DNA of 64,000 bases from assembly GCA_015075405.1 (NCBI GenBank), contig JABTUK010000002.1:930001-994000 (forward strand), written 5' to 3'. Position numbers and translations under genes: made by a program. Positions 7,221-16,522 of this stretch are shown one piece after another (position 1 is the first letter of the stretch; each line of letters starts with the position of its first letter). The notes below the pieces were generated by a model. That model was not told where the DNA came from, did not search any database, and saw only the letters and a program-made list of their open reading frames with translations. Source of the stretch: Anaerolineales bacterium. Its GTDB lineage: Bacteria; Chloroflexota; Anaerolineae; 4572-78; J111.

Positions 7221-8057
7221 ATGAACGACCAGCTAAAGAAAATTGAAGAATTTAATGAAGAATTTACTCCACCGAGTCAAAAAACGTTTAGTTCGGCTGG
7301 CATCGAAATAGCAATTCGTTATCAGCCTACCAGAGACTTTACTCTCCATAGAATTGACTTGTGGACCGGCCCAATTTTAGAAACCTCTTCATCTGAAACA
7401 TTGCCAATGCTTTTGTCTGTTTTTATTCGTCCGGATGACAATGGACGTCCGGCTCAAACTCAACTTACTGGTGGTTCCCTTGAACTCCCAGAAGGTATAG
7501 GGTGGCGTAGTATCTATCTTGATACACCTATCGCAATGAAAAACTCGACTGTTTACTGGTTGTGTTATATGGCAGATATCATAGGTTTTGAAGCCGAAGT
7601 TATCGAAGTTGGCTCAACAACTTCCAAAAAATTCATTTTGCCTCCTAAAGACCGCTATGGTTTTCGATCTCCATCTATAACTACAGAAGAGGTCTTGAAA
7701 AGAGATACATTTAATATTCGTTCTGTGCAAATGTACTCCACTCCAGATCGGCAAAGTTGGCAAGGGCCTTATCCTCACCTCCCCCTACTACGTATTTATG
7801 GTTTACCCTCTCTTACACCTAAAGAAGAGTTCTTTAATCTTTGGGATGGCCTGTCGCCTGACCAACAAGAGACAATGCTTAAAGTAGCTCATTATTTTTT
7901 GAACGATATTGAATATGATGATTTGATCGACGATCCAATGACTCCTGAAGATGTTGCTGTAATAAAAGAGGCACAACAGGCTTACCAATCAGGAAAGACC
8001 TTGAGTCTTGATGAGGTTATAGCCGTCTTGGGAGAAGTTGAAGGTGTACGAAATTAG
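7221..8057 (+). CDS. Antitoxin fused to a beta-sandwich-like domain
   Basis: 278 residues from the ATG at 7221, preceded by AAGGA; an upstream in-frame ATG (7158) is less likely. The N-terminal ~215 residues look like a jelly-roll/adhesin-type beta domain (RDFTLHRIDLWTGPILETS, later VFIRPDDNGRPAQTQLTGG and STVYWLCYM), with no signal peptide. The last ~65 residues resemble small type II antitoxins (LSPDQQETMLKVAHYFL, TPEDVAVIKEA, TLSLDEVIAVLGEVEG). It overlaps the RelE-type toxin start by 14 nt, as antitoxin genes do. Base composition is clearly more AT-rich than the neighbours, suggesting transfer. What the large N-terminal domain does is unknown; typical antitoxins lack it. Confidence 0.75.
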   Translation: MNDQLKKIEEFNEEFTPPSQKTFSSAGIEIAIRYQPTRDFTLHRIDLWTGPILETSSSETLPMLLSVFIRPDDNGRPAQTQLTGGSLELPEGIGWRSIYLDTPIAMKNSTVYWLCYMADIIGFEAEVIEVGSTTSKKFILPPKDRYGFRSPSITTEEVLKRDTFNIRSVQMYSTPDRQSWQGPYPHLPLLRIYGLPSLTPKEEFFNLWDGLSPDQQETMLKVAHYFLNDIEYDDLIDDPMTPEDVAVIKEAQQAYQSGKTLSLDEVIAVLGEVEGVRN

Positions 8058-8331
8058 ATTTGGGCCTCATATGGCTGATGAGTTGAGGCGATTACCACGT
8101 GAGCATCAGGATCGAATTGTAGCTCGAATTAATTCTTTAGGAACAGCGCCTCGTCCGAGAGGTATTGTACAGTTAGAGCCAGGTGTATATCGTTTGCGTG
8201 TTGGAGATTATCGGATTATTTATCAAGTTATTGATAGAGATCAAGTGGTTCTCATTATTCATGTTCGTCGCCGGCGCGAAGATACCTATAAAAATATTGT
8301 TAGCGCGCCAAACCGATGGGGTGGCACTTGA
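8044..8331 (+). CDS. RelE/ParE-type toxin, C-terminus altered by an insertion sequence
   Basis: A 95-residue RelE/ParE-superfamily protein: ELRRLPREHQDRIVARI helix, GVYRLRVGDYRIIYQV strands and VVLIIHVRRRREDTY end are characteristic of ribosome-dependent mRNA interferases or gyrase poisons. GTG at 8044 is chosen because GGAGAAG lies 7 nt upstream; TTG at 8038 is the alternative. The last ten residues (VSAPNRWGGT) are encoded by the left end of the insertion sequence. Joining the flanks through one target-site copy gives DTYKNI followed by TAA, so the original toxin was ten residues shorter. The catalytic core is unaffected. Confidence 0.85.
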   Translation: MYEIRFGPHMADELRRLPREHQDRIVARINSLGTAPRPRGIVQLEPGVYRLRVGDYRIIYQVIDRDQVVLIIHVRRRREDTYKNIVSAPNRWGGT

Positions 8332-9965
8332 AAAAAAATGGCTCATGGAATATCCTCGATGTCTCTACACCGCCGCGAGGCGATCATCGGGAGATTCACA
8401 TGAGCCACTTGGTAATGATGATAGCCCGGATTGACGGATTTGACAATCCGGGGCAATTGACCGAAATCTGGCGACAAGCCATGCCGGCCGTTGAGTTGAG
8501 GGGGCTGGAGCCAGAGCAATACTTGGATGGGCTGGAAGAGACGGTCATGGAAGTTGGTTGGCAGGCGATGCGGCAGTTGTTGGTGGAGCAGTGGCGTTTG
8601 ACCGATCAGCAGTTGGTGGCCCGTTTTCGTCAGGAACAGGCTGGAGCGACGAGTGGGGACGGGTACGATCCACTGAAAGTAGCCAGTCGGTTGGGGGTGG
8701 TGCAATTGCCGCGCCAGGTGTGCTACCTGCCGGGAGAGAAGAGCCACGTTTTGCCAGGCAATGCTGGCTTGCCGGAGCACACCGGTCAGGTGACCACACG
8801 AGGACTGCAAGAGTGGGTCTGCTTGTTGCCTCAAGAGCTGCCCTTTGACAGCAGTGCCCGGCTGTTGGGGTGGATGAGCCACGACCCGGCGGTGATGTCC
8901 GAAACGCAGACCCGCCGCTGGGTCAGCCAGCATGGTCAATTGATCCGCCAGGCCGAACAAGCGGAAGTGACGGCCTTGCAAGAACGGTCGGATTTGGCCG
9001 GGCTGACGGCCCAATTGCAGCCAGCCAGCGAACCCCGACGACCGGCAGCCTGGGCGGCGGAACTGAACCAGGCGGTCGAAACCGCCCTGGCTCAGGCCGA
9101 CCCGCAGCCGCCTGAAGGGGTCAGCCCGGCTGACTGGGAGCGGGTCATCCAGGTGCGGCGCACCGAGGCCACCACGACCGCCGCTCGTTTGCGGCAGCTG
9201 GGACCAACCCTCAAACCCGACGAAGTGGTGGCCAGTGTGGATGATATTGGGGTCAGACGACCCGAAAAACGGCGTTTCCTGGAAGTGCGCACGGCCTACG
9301 TGCGGACTGCAACTGGCTATCGCTACTTGAGTGGTTCGGCTGACCTGGTCTTGGCTCAATTGTGGTTGTTGTTGCGGCTGTGTGGCGGGGGACTGACCGC
9401 TAAAATCACCCTCTTGGGGGATGGGGCCCGCTGGATTGCTCACTTTTTTCAAGAACAGTTGGTGACCTGGCCCATGACCGTCTTGATCTTGGACTGGTAT
9501 CATTGCCGTAAAAAATGCTATGACTTGACCAGCCTGATCTGTCGCGGTCGCCTGGCCAAAGCCCACTTGTTGGGGTCGCTCCTCAGTCATCTCTGGCGCG
9601 GTCAGGTCAGTGAGGCCATCTCCCTCCTGGAACAATACCGGCCCCAAACCAAGAACGAGGCTAAACTCGATGAATTGATCAGCTACTTGCGCAACCGCCA
9701 GCCCTACCTTCCCAACTACCATGACCGCCGCGCCCAACGCCAGTATATCGGCAGCGCCCACGTCGAAAAAGGCAACGATTTGATCGTCGCTCGCCGCCAG
9801 AAACATCAGGGCATGCACTGGAGTGAAGCCACCAGCGATGGCCTGGCCGCCTTGCGTACCCTGCTGCTTAATGGAGGCTGGGATTTGTACTGGCAAAAAC
9901 ATCAAGTCTTACCTTTGGCTACTCAAACGTCAACGTGATGACCCCATCACTTTGGCGCGCTAACA
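8298..9965 (+). mobile_element. Complete insertion sequence, ISKra4-like, 1,668 bp
   Basis: The ends are inverted: left TGTTAGCGCGCCAAACCGAT and right, read inwards, TGTTAGCGCGCCAAAGTGAT, both continuing into GGGGT. A 6-bp target duplication AAATAT is present at 8292-8297 and 9966-9971. One transposase gene fills the interior. Intact ends, direct repeats and reading frame imply a recent, possibly still mobile, insertion. Confidence 0.93.
8401..9938 (+). CDS. Transposase, ISKra4/ISLre2-like DDE enzyme
   Basis: 512 residues from the ATG at 8401, preceded by GGGAG; an upstream ATG at 8316 lies inside the terminal repeat region and lacks a binding site. The DDE-type acidic residues are visible in SVDDIGV, LLGDGARWIAHFF and SAHVEKGND, with the family signatures ILDWYHCRKK and RRQKHQGMHWSEA near the C-terminus. 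The N-terminal 200 residues are helical and Gln/Arg-rich, suited to DNA-end binding. Exact IS family needs a database match; ISKra4 is favoured from the IGS/VEKG...GMHW end. Confidence 0.9.
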
Positions 9966-10106
9966 AAATATTTAATCCAAAGAAGTACAGATACAAAAAT
10001 CTCCTGTATACCACTCCTTGTATTCCAATCAAGTTGAGATAAATTAAAAAATCGTTGATCTAAATGTGTAATAAACATCTACCTCTGTAACGGAGGAGGA
10101 TATTCA

Positions 10107-11134
10107 ATGTCACGCCATCACCTGATTGATCTGAACGCCTGTCTTGAGCGCCTGGCCGCTAACGGCGACCTGGTGCGAGTACGCAGCGAGGTGGACCCGG
10201 TCCACGAGCTGGCCGGGGTGGCCTACCGTTTTGAGGGCAAAGAGGTGGTGCTGTGCGAGCGGGTCAAGGGCCACCCATTCCCGGTGTTGGTCGGGTTGTA
10301 TTGGAACCGGGCGGCGCTGGCCCGGTTGTTTGGCTGCGCTACAGCGCAGCTTCCCTTCGTTGTCGCCGATGCGGTGCAGGAATGGCAAACCCGGCCCATC
10401 GAGCCGGAGGTGGACGACAACGGCCCGGCCAATGAGGTGGTTGAGGAGGAAGTGGACCTGTCCAGGCTGCCCATTCCCACCCATGCCCTGGGTGATGGCG
10501 GCCCCTACATTGATTCGGCGGTAGTCATTGCCCGCGACCCTGACACCGGGGTACCAACGCCTCGATTTACCGGGCGCTGGTCACCGGGCCTGACCGGCTG
10601 ACGGTCCAGCTTGACGAGGGGCGGCACGTGCGCGATTACTATGAGCGGGCCGAAAAGCGAGGCCAATCCCTGGAAGTCACCCTGAACAACGGCATTGGCC
10701 CTGCGGTCCACATCGCCTCGGCGGTGCCCAGTTCCGCCGCGCCGATTGATAAAGATGAGCCAGGCATCGCCGGCAACATCAGTGGCGAGCCGCTGCGCCT
10801 TATTCGCAGCCAGACGGTGGGGGTGGAAGGTCTGGCCGACGCCCAGTTTATTCTGGAAGCGGAGATACTGCCGGAGGTGCATGAGTCGGAAGGCCCGTTT
10901 GCCGAAGTGACCGGCTACTACGCCACTCAGGGTAACCGCTGGGTGATGCGGGTCAAAAAAATCACCCGGCGCAAAAACCCCATCTGGCAAACCATTCTAT
11001 CGGGCAAAGAGGTATACAACTCGGTGGGGTTGGTGGGCGAGGCGGTGGTCAGTGGATTTGGAGAGACTGGATATCAGCCGCTAATTGATTTTAAGGTTTC
11101 ATCATTCTGCGGCTGGAGCCACTTTTCGCCGTAA
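10107..11134 (+). pseudogene. UbiD-family decarboxylase, frameshifted and 3'-truncated
   Basis: A strong ribosome-binding site (GGAGGAGG) precedes ATG 10107. The first frame runs through SRLPIPTHALGDGGPYI and stops at 10601; the same protein resumes one frame over from about 10550 (ASIYRALVTGPDRLTVQLDE, then VPSSAAPIDKDEPGIAGNI). Adding one base in GGGGTACCAACG (about 10548-10553) would restore a continuous UbiD reading. Similarity ends at about 11045 (KEVYNSVGLVGEA) and the remaining ~150 residues are missing, replaced by the convergent HxlR gene. UbiD enzymes use prenylated FMN to (de)carboxylate aromatic or unsaturated acids. Confidence 0.85.
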
Positions 11135-11409
11135 TCCCGCATGAGGGTAATGAGCGGTAGCAGCGCCCGGCCTTTCTCCGTCAAAGAATACTCTACTCGT
11201 GGCGGAATTTCCGGGTAGGCTTCACGCTCAACGAGGCCGACTTCTTCAAGGACGCTCAGGCGGGCCGAAAGCGTCCGCGGGCTGATGCTGCCCAAAGATT
11301 TCTGAAGTTCGCCAAACCGTTTGCGACCTGTAATCAAATCACGAATGATCAATAGAACCCATTTATCGCCGACCAAATGGGCCACTCGTCCAACCGGACA
11401 TTGCTCCAT
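11074..11409 (-). CDS. HxlR-family transcriptional regulator
   Basis: A 111-residue winged-helix regulator. MEQCPVGRVAHLVGDKWVLL and ITGRKRFGELQKSLGSISPR are family signatures; Cys4 at the N-terminus is the redox or electrophile sensor position in YodB/HypR-type members. ATG 11409 is preferred to GTG 11418 because AGGAGG is 8 nt upstream of the ATG. The gene end overlaps the truncated UbiD remnant, so its 3' side probably moved with that deletion. Inverted repeats in the upstream 300 bp are candidate operators. Confidence 0.92.
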   Translation of the reverse strand: MEQCPVGRVAHLVGDKWVLLIIRDLITGRKRFGELQKSLGSISPRTLSARLSVLEEVGLVEREAYPEIPPRVEYSLTEKGRALLPLITLMRDYGEKWLQPQNDETLKSISG

Positions 11410-11530
11410 TGAAGACACCTCCTCCTAATTTCAGCCGATCACGGTTTGTTCCCATCAAGCCAATCGGCATCCAGCTACAACTTTTTAACCCCATCATAAC
11501 CCCTGAATTTACGACTTTTGGATGATGTTT

Positions 11531-11572
11531 CTCTCAGTTAATCAAGGTATACTATACGTGATTAGCTGAGAG
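11531..11572. promoter_or_regulatory. Inverted repeat with nested GTATACTATAC core
   Basis: Arms CTCTCAGTTAATC and GATTAGCTGAGAG (one mismatch) flank a 16-bp centre containing the near-palindrome GTATACTATAC. It lies about 120 bp upstream of the HxlR start and is a candidate operator. Confidence 0.5.
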
Positions 11573-11683
11573 AAAGCAGATTCTTTTAGAGTTCAATTCA
11601 AAATCTCCGAGGGGTCTTTGGTTGTGGCAATTCTAGCCCTAGTATACCATTTTTACTTGACTCTGTAAAGTCTGTTTGTATAA

Positions 11684-11704
11684 TTACTATCCAAAATATA
11701 GTAA
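11684..11704. promoter_or_regulatory. Inverted repeat TTACTAT-N7-ATAGTAA
   Basis: Perfect 7-bp arms with a 7-bp AT-rich spacer in the gap between the HxlR gene and the CotH gene. Similar spaced repeats serve as operators for HxlR-type regulators, but no binding evidence exists here. The gap 11410-11866 contains no gene. Confidence 0.45.
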
Positions 11705-11791
11705 CTATAAAAAATAAAGTTTAGGCTCCAGCTTTAGTTCAACACCCCCTTCGGGCTAATTCACGGCCCACTTGTCGAATGTGATCTGGTA

Positions 11792-11820
11792 TTGTAATAC
11801 TAGAACATTTGTGCTATACT
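11792..11820 (+). promoter_or_regulatory. Predicted promoter of the first CotH gene
   Basis: TTGTAA and TATACT are separated by 17 bp, ending 46 bp before the start codon; GGAGG precedes the ATG. Confidence 0.6.
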
Positions 11821-11866
11821 ATTGTTTTCTTAACCTGAATATCTTTGAGATTGGTAGGAGGAAAAG

Positions 11867-13504
11867 ATGGCTCCACTTCACAATCTGCCATCAGGGCTGC
11901 GTCTATTTTCGATCTTTCTGGCAATCATTGCCATAATTTTAGGGAGTCAAGCCGCTCTGCCTGTCTATGCTCAGGAGGCGGGGTTACAGACTATTACCTT
12001 TTCACGGGATTCGGCGGTGGTCAGGGAAGCCTTTCAGCTAAATCTCACCAGCCAGGTGCCGGGCGGGGCGATTCGCTACACCACCAACGGCGCTTTGCCC
12101 GATGCCAATAGCACCGTTTACGCCGGGGCGCTGCCCATTGACAAATCCACCATTATTCGGGCCCAAGTCTTCAAAGATGGCGCGCCGGTGGGCGATGTTT
12201 ATACCAAGTCCTATCTCGTCGTCAGCTACGATCAAACCATTCCGGTCATGTCCATTGTGGCCGATTGGAACGACCTGAACACGCTGCACGCTTTTCCCGA
12301 AGAACGGGGCAAAGAGTGGGAACGGCCCATCAACCTGGAATACTTTGCCCCCGGCGGGGCAGTTCAGTTCAATGTCAAGGCCGGGGTTAGAATTCACGGC
12401 AACTTTTCCCGGATTTACAGCCCCAAGAAATCCTATCGCCTCTACTTTAGCAAATCTTACGGTGGCCCCGGCAACCTGGAATACCCGCTGTTCCCGGACA
12501 GCCCGGTGACCAAGTTCGACAAGCTGGTGCTGCGGGCCGGTTTTCAGGATACTTTTTTTCACCGGGGCATCCCCGGCTTGTCCGACAAACATCTGTCCGC
12601 ACGATACATCAACGATCAAGTAGTCCGCAATTTGCACCGAGATATGGGCCAGCCTATTGCTCATGGGACTTGGGTTCTGCTGTACCTCAACGGCGAATTT
12701 TGGGGGTTGTACAATTTAACCGAACGAATTGACCAGCAATTTCTGCGCTCCTATTCCGATAAAGATTCGGAATGGAATATTATTGCCAAAGAAAGCGGCT
12801 GGGAAAACGGCGTTTGGTACAACCGCGAAGAAGTAAAAGAGGGCGATTACATCGGCTGGGAAGAAAATCAAAACTGGGTAGGCAGCGCCGACTTTTCGGT
12901 GCCGGGCAACCTGGGCGTGTTGCAAAACCGGGTAGATATGGAGAATGTCTTTTCCTACCTGTTTTTAGAAGCCTACGTTCAAAATTTAGATTGGCCGGAT
13001 TCAAATTGGACGATCTACCGGCGCATGGATCCCGGCGCTAAAGGCAATGAAGGCAAGTGGCGCATGATGGTCTGGGATGCCGAAATGGCTCTGGGTAGTG
13101 TTGACGGCGGCTTTAAGAACGATATCAACACGCTGGAACGCGCCTACAGCCCGCACGATAGCATTACCCGTATCCTGGAAAAACCGTTTATCAAAAATTG
13201 CTGGTTAAAAGTTCAATTTTGGCAGCGGGCGCGGGAATATCTGGGCGTAGAGAATACCACCAACCGCCCGGCCAACGAGGTCGGCCAGCTTTCAAAAGAA
13301 CGAGTTAAAGCCGAAATTCTCAAACAAGCCGAAATTGTCAGGCCATTCATTGATCTGGAAGCGCAGCGCTGGGCCCCGGACATGGGCGTGGCTAACTTTG
13401 ATCACAGCGTCCAGCAAGCCTTGAACTTTGTGGATGAACGGCAGGATGTTATCCTGAACCACCTGGATAATATGCGCAATCAAACCTTTACTCAATGCCA
13501 ATAA
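11867..13504 (+). CDS. Exported CotH-family protein with chitobiase-like domain
   Basis: 545 residues. Residues 1-36 are a signal peptide (IFLAIIAIILGSQAALPVYA). About 40-115 form a chitobiase/hexosaminidase C-terminal-like beta domain (GGAIRYTTNGALPDANST, then IIRAQVFKDG). About 120-520 are the CotH kinase-like domain: GVRIHGNFSRIYSPKKSYRL, WGLYNLTERID and WRMMVWDAEMALG, the last holding the acidic residues for metal/ATP binding. CotH proteins phosphorylate spore-coat or surface proteins in some bacteria; in Chloroflexota they are usually exported proteins of unknown target. A second, larger CotH gene follows, so the two probably work together. Confidence 0.9.
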   Translation: MAPLHNLPSGLRLFSIFLAIIAIILGSQAALPVYAQEAGLQTITFSRDSAVVREAFQLNLTSQVPGGAIRYTTNGALPDANSTVYAGALPIDKSTIIRAQVFKDGAPVGDVYTKSYLVVSYDQTIPVMSIVADWNDLNTLHAFPEERGKEWERPINLEYFAPGGAVQFNVKAGVRIHGNFSRIYSPKKSYRLYFSKSYGGPGNLEYPLFPDSPVTKFDKLVLRAGFQDTFFHRGIPGLSDKHLSARYINDQVVRNLHRDMGQPIAHGTWVLLYLNGEFWGLYNLTERIDQQFLRSYSDKDSEWNIIAKESGWENGVWYNREEVKEGDYIGWEENQNWVGSADFSVPGNLGVLQNRVDMENVFSYLFLEAYVQNLDWPDSNWTIYRRMDPGAKGNEGKWRMMVWDAEMALGSVDGGFKNDINTLERAYSPHDSITRILEKPFIKNCWLKVQFWQRAREYLGVENTTNRPANEVGQLSKERVKAEILKQAEIVRPFIDLEAQRWAPDMGVANFDHSVQQALNFVDERQDVILNHLDNMRNQTFTQCQ

Positions 13505-13515
13505 ACCTGGGAAAT

Positions 13516-13562
13516 GGAGTCCAAAGCTTGCTTTGGAAAGGTCAAACCAAGCTTTGGACTCC
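13516..13562 (+). terminator. Long hairpin between the two CotH genes
   Basis: A 15-bp perfect stem, GGAGTCCAAAGCTTG (13516-13530) and its complement (13548-13562), with a 17-nt loop, is followed by TATTT. It may be a weak terminator or attenuator, or a REP-like repeat. Confidence 0.7.
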
Positions 13563-13580
13563 TATTTCTACTATGGTCGC

Positions 13581-16517
13581 ATGACGATGAATAACAACAA
13601 AAATCGCAAATTGTTCTTCTGGTCGGTCATTTTAATCTGTCTGTTGGTCAGCGCCGGGCAAGCACCCAAGTCTGTCGCCACCAACGATCCCGGCAAGCTG
13701 GTCATCAACGAGCTTTTGGCAACCAACGGTACCGGTCTGACCGACGAAGATGGCGAATTTTCAGACTGGATCGAACTTTATAACCGCAGCGATACGGCTA
13801 TAAATTTGGCCGGTTGGGCTTTAACCGACGACCCCAATGAGCCGCAAAAATGGCCCTTTCCTGATGTAACCCTAAACAGCCACGACTATCTGGTGGTCTT
13901 TGCTTCGGGCAAGGACCGCCGGGTTGCGGGTTCGGCCCTGCATACCAACTTTAAACTTGACCGCGAAGGTGATTTTCTGGCTCTGTACAACGTGCTGGAA
14001 GATCGGGTGATGGATGGTCTCGCGCCCCAATTTCCAGAGCAATTCAAAGACATTGCCTATGGTCGTTACGGCGCTGAATTGGCTTATGGCTACCTGGCCC
14101 GCCCCACCCCCAGCGGCCCCAACGACGACACGGCTTTCTGGACCGGTGTAGTCGCGCCGGTGCAGTTCAGCGTGGAGCGAGGCTTTTTTGAGGCGCCATT
14201 TGTGGTTTCGCTCACCAGCGCGACTCCTGGCGCTGTTATCCGTTACACCACCGACGGCAGTGAACCGACCGAACTCAACGGCCTGACTTACGAGCAGCCT
14301 ATTCCGGTCAGCGCTACCACCCTGCTGCGAGCTGCGGCTTTTAAACCTACTTTTCTCCCGGCTGAAGTTGTCACCCAGAGCTATATTTTTCTCGACAGTG
14401 TGCTTAACCAGCCGGCCGCTCCGGCCGGTTTCCCGGCCAATTGGGGGGCGCATCTCAGCGCCAATGCTGCCGGTCAGACCGCCATCTTACCCGTATCCGC
14501 CGATTACGAAATGGATCCGGCAGTTGTGGCTGATCCGGGGTATGCTGACAGCTTCAAAGATAATCTCACCTCACTGCCAACCCTGTCGTTGGTAATGGCC
14601 GGGCAGAGTTTTGCCGATTTCCATACTCGCACCCCTGCAGCCACACCCGACCTGGAACGGCCGGTTTCGGTGGAGTTCATTTTTCCCAATGGCGACCAGT
14701 CCAACTTCCAAACGAATGCCGGTCTCGAACTTCAGGGTGAGATGGAACCGGCCGCCTCCGATCTCAAGCACTCCTTCAAACTGCTGTTCAAACGCCAGTT
14801 TGGCCCGGCCAAATTGGAATTCCCTGTTTTTGCCGAATCGCCGGTGGATGAATTTGATACGCTGGTGCTGCAAGCCGGCGCTTTAAGCGATCCAACCTCC
14901 TTTAGCCGTGATGTCTGGCTGCATAATTCGCAAATTGCCATGTCCGGGCTTGGCGCGAACAGCACCTTTGTCCACCTTTACCTCAACGGTCTGTATTGGG
15001 GGCTGTATGAGATTGTCGAACGGCCCAGCGCTTCCTTTATGGCCTCCTATCTGGGCGGTGAAAAAGAGGATTGGTTTGTGACCAATCAAGCCGGCCCGCT
15101 CGATGTGAACCCTAATCTGGCTAATGACCGGCTCAACTATCTCTTTACCACCCTTAATTTTGCCGGTCAGTTCAATAGCGCCGACAAAAGTTCAGCCTCA
15201 ACCTATGCCGAGGTTGCCAGCTTCTTTGATTTCGATCAATTCAGTGATTTTATGATCTTGAATTGGTATACCCAACGTCTGGGTTGGCCGGAGAATGGCT
15301 GGCATGCGGCCGTTAATCGGCAAGACTTGATAGGGCGCGGCAAATTCCTGATCTGGACTGAACCGGATGGTTCACAGCCGGCCGGTATTTCGATCAATAC
15401 AGGCGAAACCCCTACCGCCAATCTCGTCAACCCATTGTACCAAACCCTGCTGGAAAACCCAGATATGCGGATGCGTCTGGCAGATCGGATTTACAAACAT
15501 CTGACCAATGGCGGTGCATTGAGTGATACGACGGTTCAGACGCGTTGGCAGGTGATCAATCGAACTATTCGCCAAGCTATTGTCGCTGAGTCTGCTCGTT
15601 GGGGTGATGCCAACCCTGCTTCACCCTTTACCCCGGCAGCATGGCAGGCGGCTAACGACACGGCTTTAGCTCAATTGAAGGGTCAGAACGCCCAATTTTT
15701 GACCTGGGCGCGTGAAACGGGCTACTATCCCCCGGTTGACCCGCCCTACTTCAGCCAGGAAGGGGGTGTAGTTGAGTCTGGCTTTATGCTGACGATGGAT
15801 CTGCCCGCTGCCTCGGCCAACGGCACAATTTACTACACCCTGGACGGCTCCGATCCCCGCCTACCGGTAACCGGCGAGATTGGCCCGACAGCGCAAGTTT
15901 ATACCGGCCCGGTGGTCTTGACAGCTAATACCGTAGTCAAAGCACGAGTCTTGCAAGACGACTCAGAATCCATGTGGAGTGCGTTACACGAAGCGCCCTT
16001 CAATGTCATCCAGCAAGGCCAGCGCCTGCGGATCACCGAAATCATGTACAACCCCACCCAGGGCGATGACTTTGAATTTATTGAATTGAAGAATATGGGT
16101 AATAATGCGGTAGACCTGGCTAACGTCTCTTTTGATGAGGGTATTTACTACAGTTTTCCCCCCAATACACCGCCGCTGGCTCCGGGCCAGGTGGTGGTCC
16201 TGGTCAGCAATGCCGCCGCTTTTGCCGAGCAGTATCCCGGTGTGCCGGTTGGCGGCGTCTACGAGGGTCACCTTTCCAATAAAGGGGAAATGCTTCTGAT
16301 GACCGACGCCGAAGGCGAGCCGCTGGTCGAACTGACCTACGATGATGCCTACGGCTGGCCGGTCAGCGCCGATGGCCGGGGCGACTCCCTGGTTTTGGTT
16401 CAACTTGACGGCGACCCGGATAATCCGCAGAACTGGCGGGCCAGTACCTATGTGAACGGCTCTCCGGGTTCAGATGAGCCATTGGCCGGGGAGAAGGCGG
16501 CGATTGAAGTAAATTAG
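13581..16517 (+). CDS. Large exported CotH protein with two lamin-tail domains
   Basis: 978 residues from ATG 13581; an upstream GTG/ATG frame overlaps the hairpin and is rejected. Residues about 7-30 are a signal segment. Order of domains: lamin-tail domain (37-175; LVINELLATNGTGL, DWIELYN), chitobiase-like beta domain (205-290; GAVIRYTTDGSEP), divergent CotH kinase-like domain (345-700; YWGLYEIVERPSASF), a second chitobiase-like domain (730-810; GTIYYTLDGSDPRLP), and a second lamin-tail domain (815-970; RITEIMYNPTQGDDFEFIEL). The symmetrical wrapping of CotH by pairs of binding-type domains suggests anchoring to a surface polymer. The CotH core is less conserved than in the neighbour, so activity is uncertain. 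Confidence 0.88.
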   Translation: MTMNNNKNRKLFFWSVILICLLVSAGQAPKSVATNDPGKLVINELLATNGTGLTDEDGEFSDWIELYNRSDTAINLAGWALTDDPNEPQKWPFPDVTLNSHDYLVVFASGKDRRVAGSALHTNFKLDREGDFLALYNVLEDRVMDGLAPQFPEQFKDIAYGRYGAELAYGYLARPTPSGPNDDTAFWTGVVAPVQFSVERGFFEAPFVVSLTSATPGAVIRYTTDGSEPTELNGLTYEQPIPVSATTLLRAAAFKPTFLPAEVVTQSYIFLDSVLNQPAAPAGFPANWGAHLSANAAGQTAILPVSADYEMDPAVVADPGYADSFKDNLTSLPTLSLVMAGQSFADFHTRTPAATPDLERPVSVEFIFPNGDQSNFQTNAGLELQGEMEPAASDLKHSFKLLFKRQFGPAKLEFPVFAESPVDEFDTLVLQAGALSDPTSFSRDVWLHNSQIAMSGLGANSTFVHLYLNGLYWGLYEIVERPSASFMASYLGGEKEDWFVTNQAGPLDVNPNLANDRLNYLFTTLNFAGQFNSADKSSASTYAEVASFFDFDQFSDFMILNWYTQRLGWPENGWHAAVNRQDLIGRGKFLIWTEPDGSQPAGISINTGETPTANLVNPLYQTLLENPDMRMRLADRIYKHLTNGGALSDTTVQTRWQVINRTIRQAIVAESARWGDANPASPFTPAAWQAANDTALAQLKGQNAQFLTWARETGYYPPVDPPYFSQEGGVVESGFMLTMDLPAASANGTIYYTLDGSDPRLPVTGEIGPTAQVYTGPVVLTANTVVKARVLQDDSESMWSALHEAPFNVIQQGQRLRITEIMYNPTQGDDFEFIELKNMGNNAVDLANVSFDEGIYYSFPPNTPPLAPGQVVVLVSNAAAFAEQYPGVPVGGVYEGHLSNKGEMLLMTDAEGEPLVELTYDDAYGWPVSADGRGDSLVLVQLDGDPDNPQNWRASTYVNGSPGSDEPLAGEKAAIEVN

Positions 16518-16522
16518 AGCAG

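Noticed and set aside
8343-9905. 520-codon open frame antisense to the transposase
   Set aside because: It is a mirror of the transposase codon pattern, Gln/Gly/Pro-rich without family motifs, while the sense frame has clear DDE signatures.
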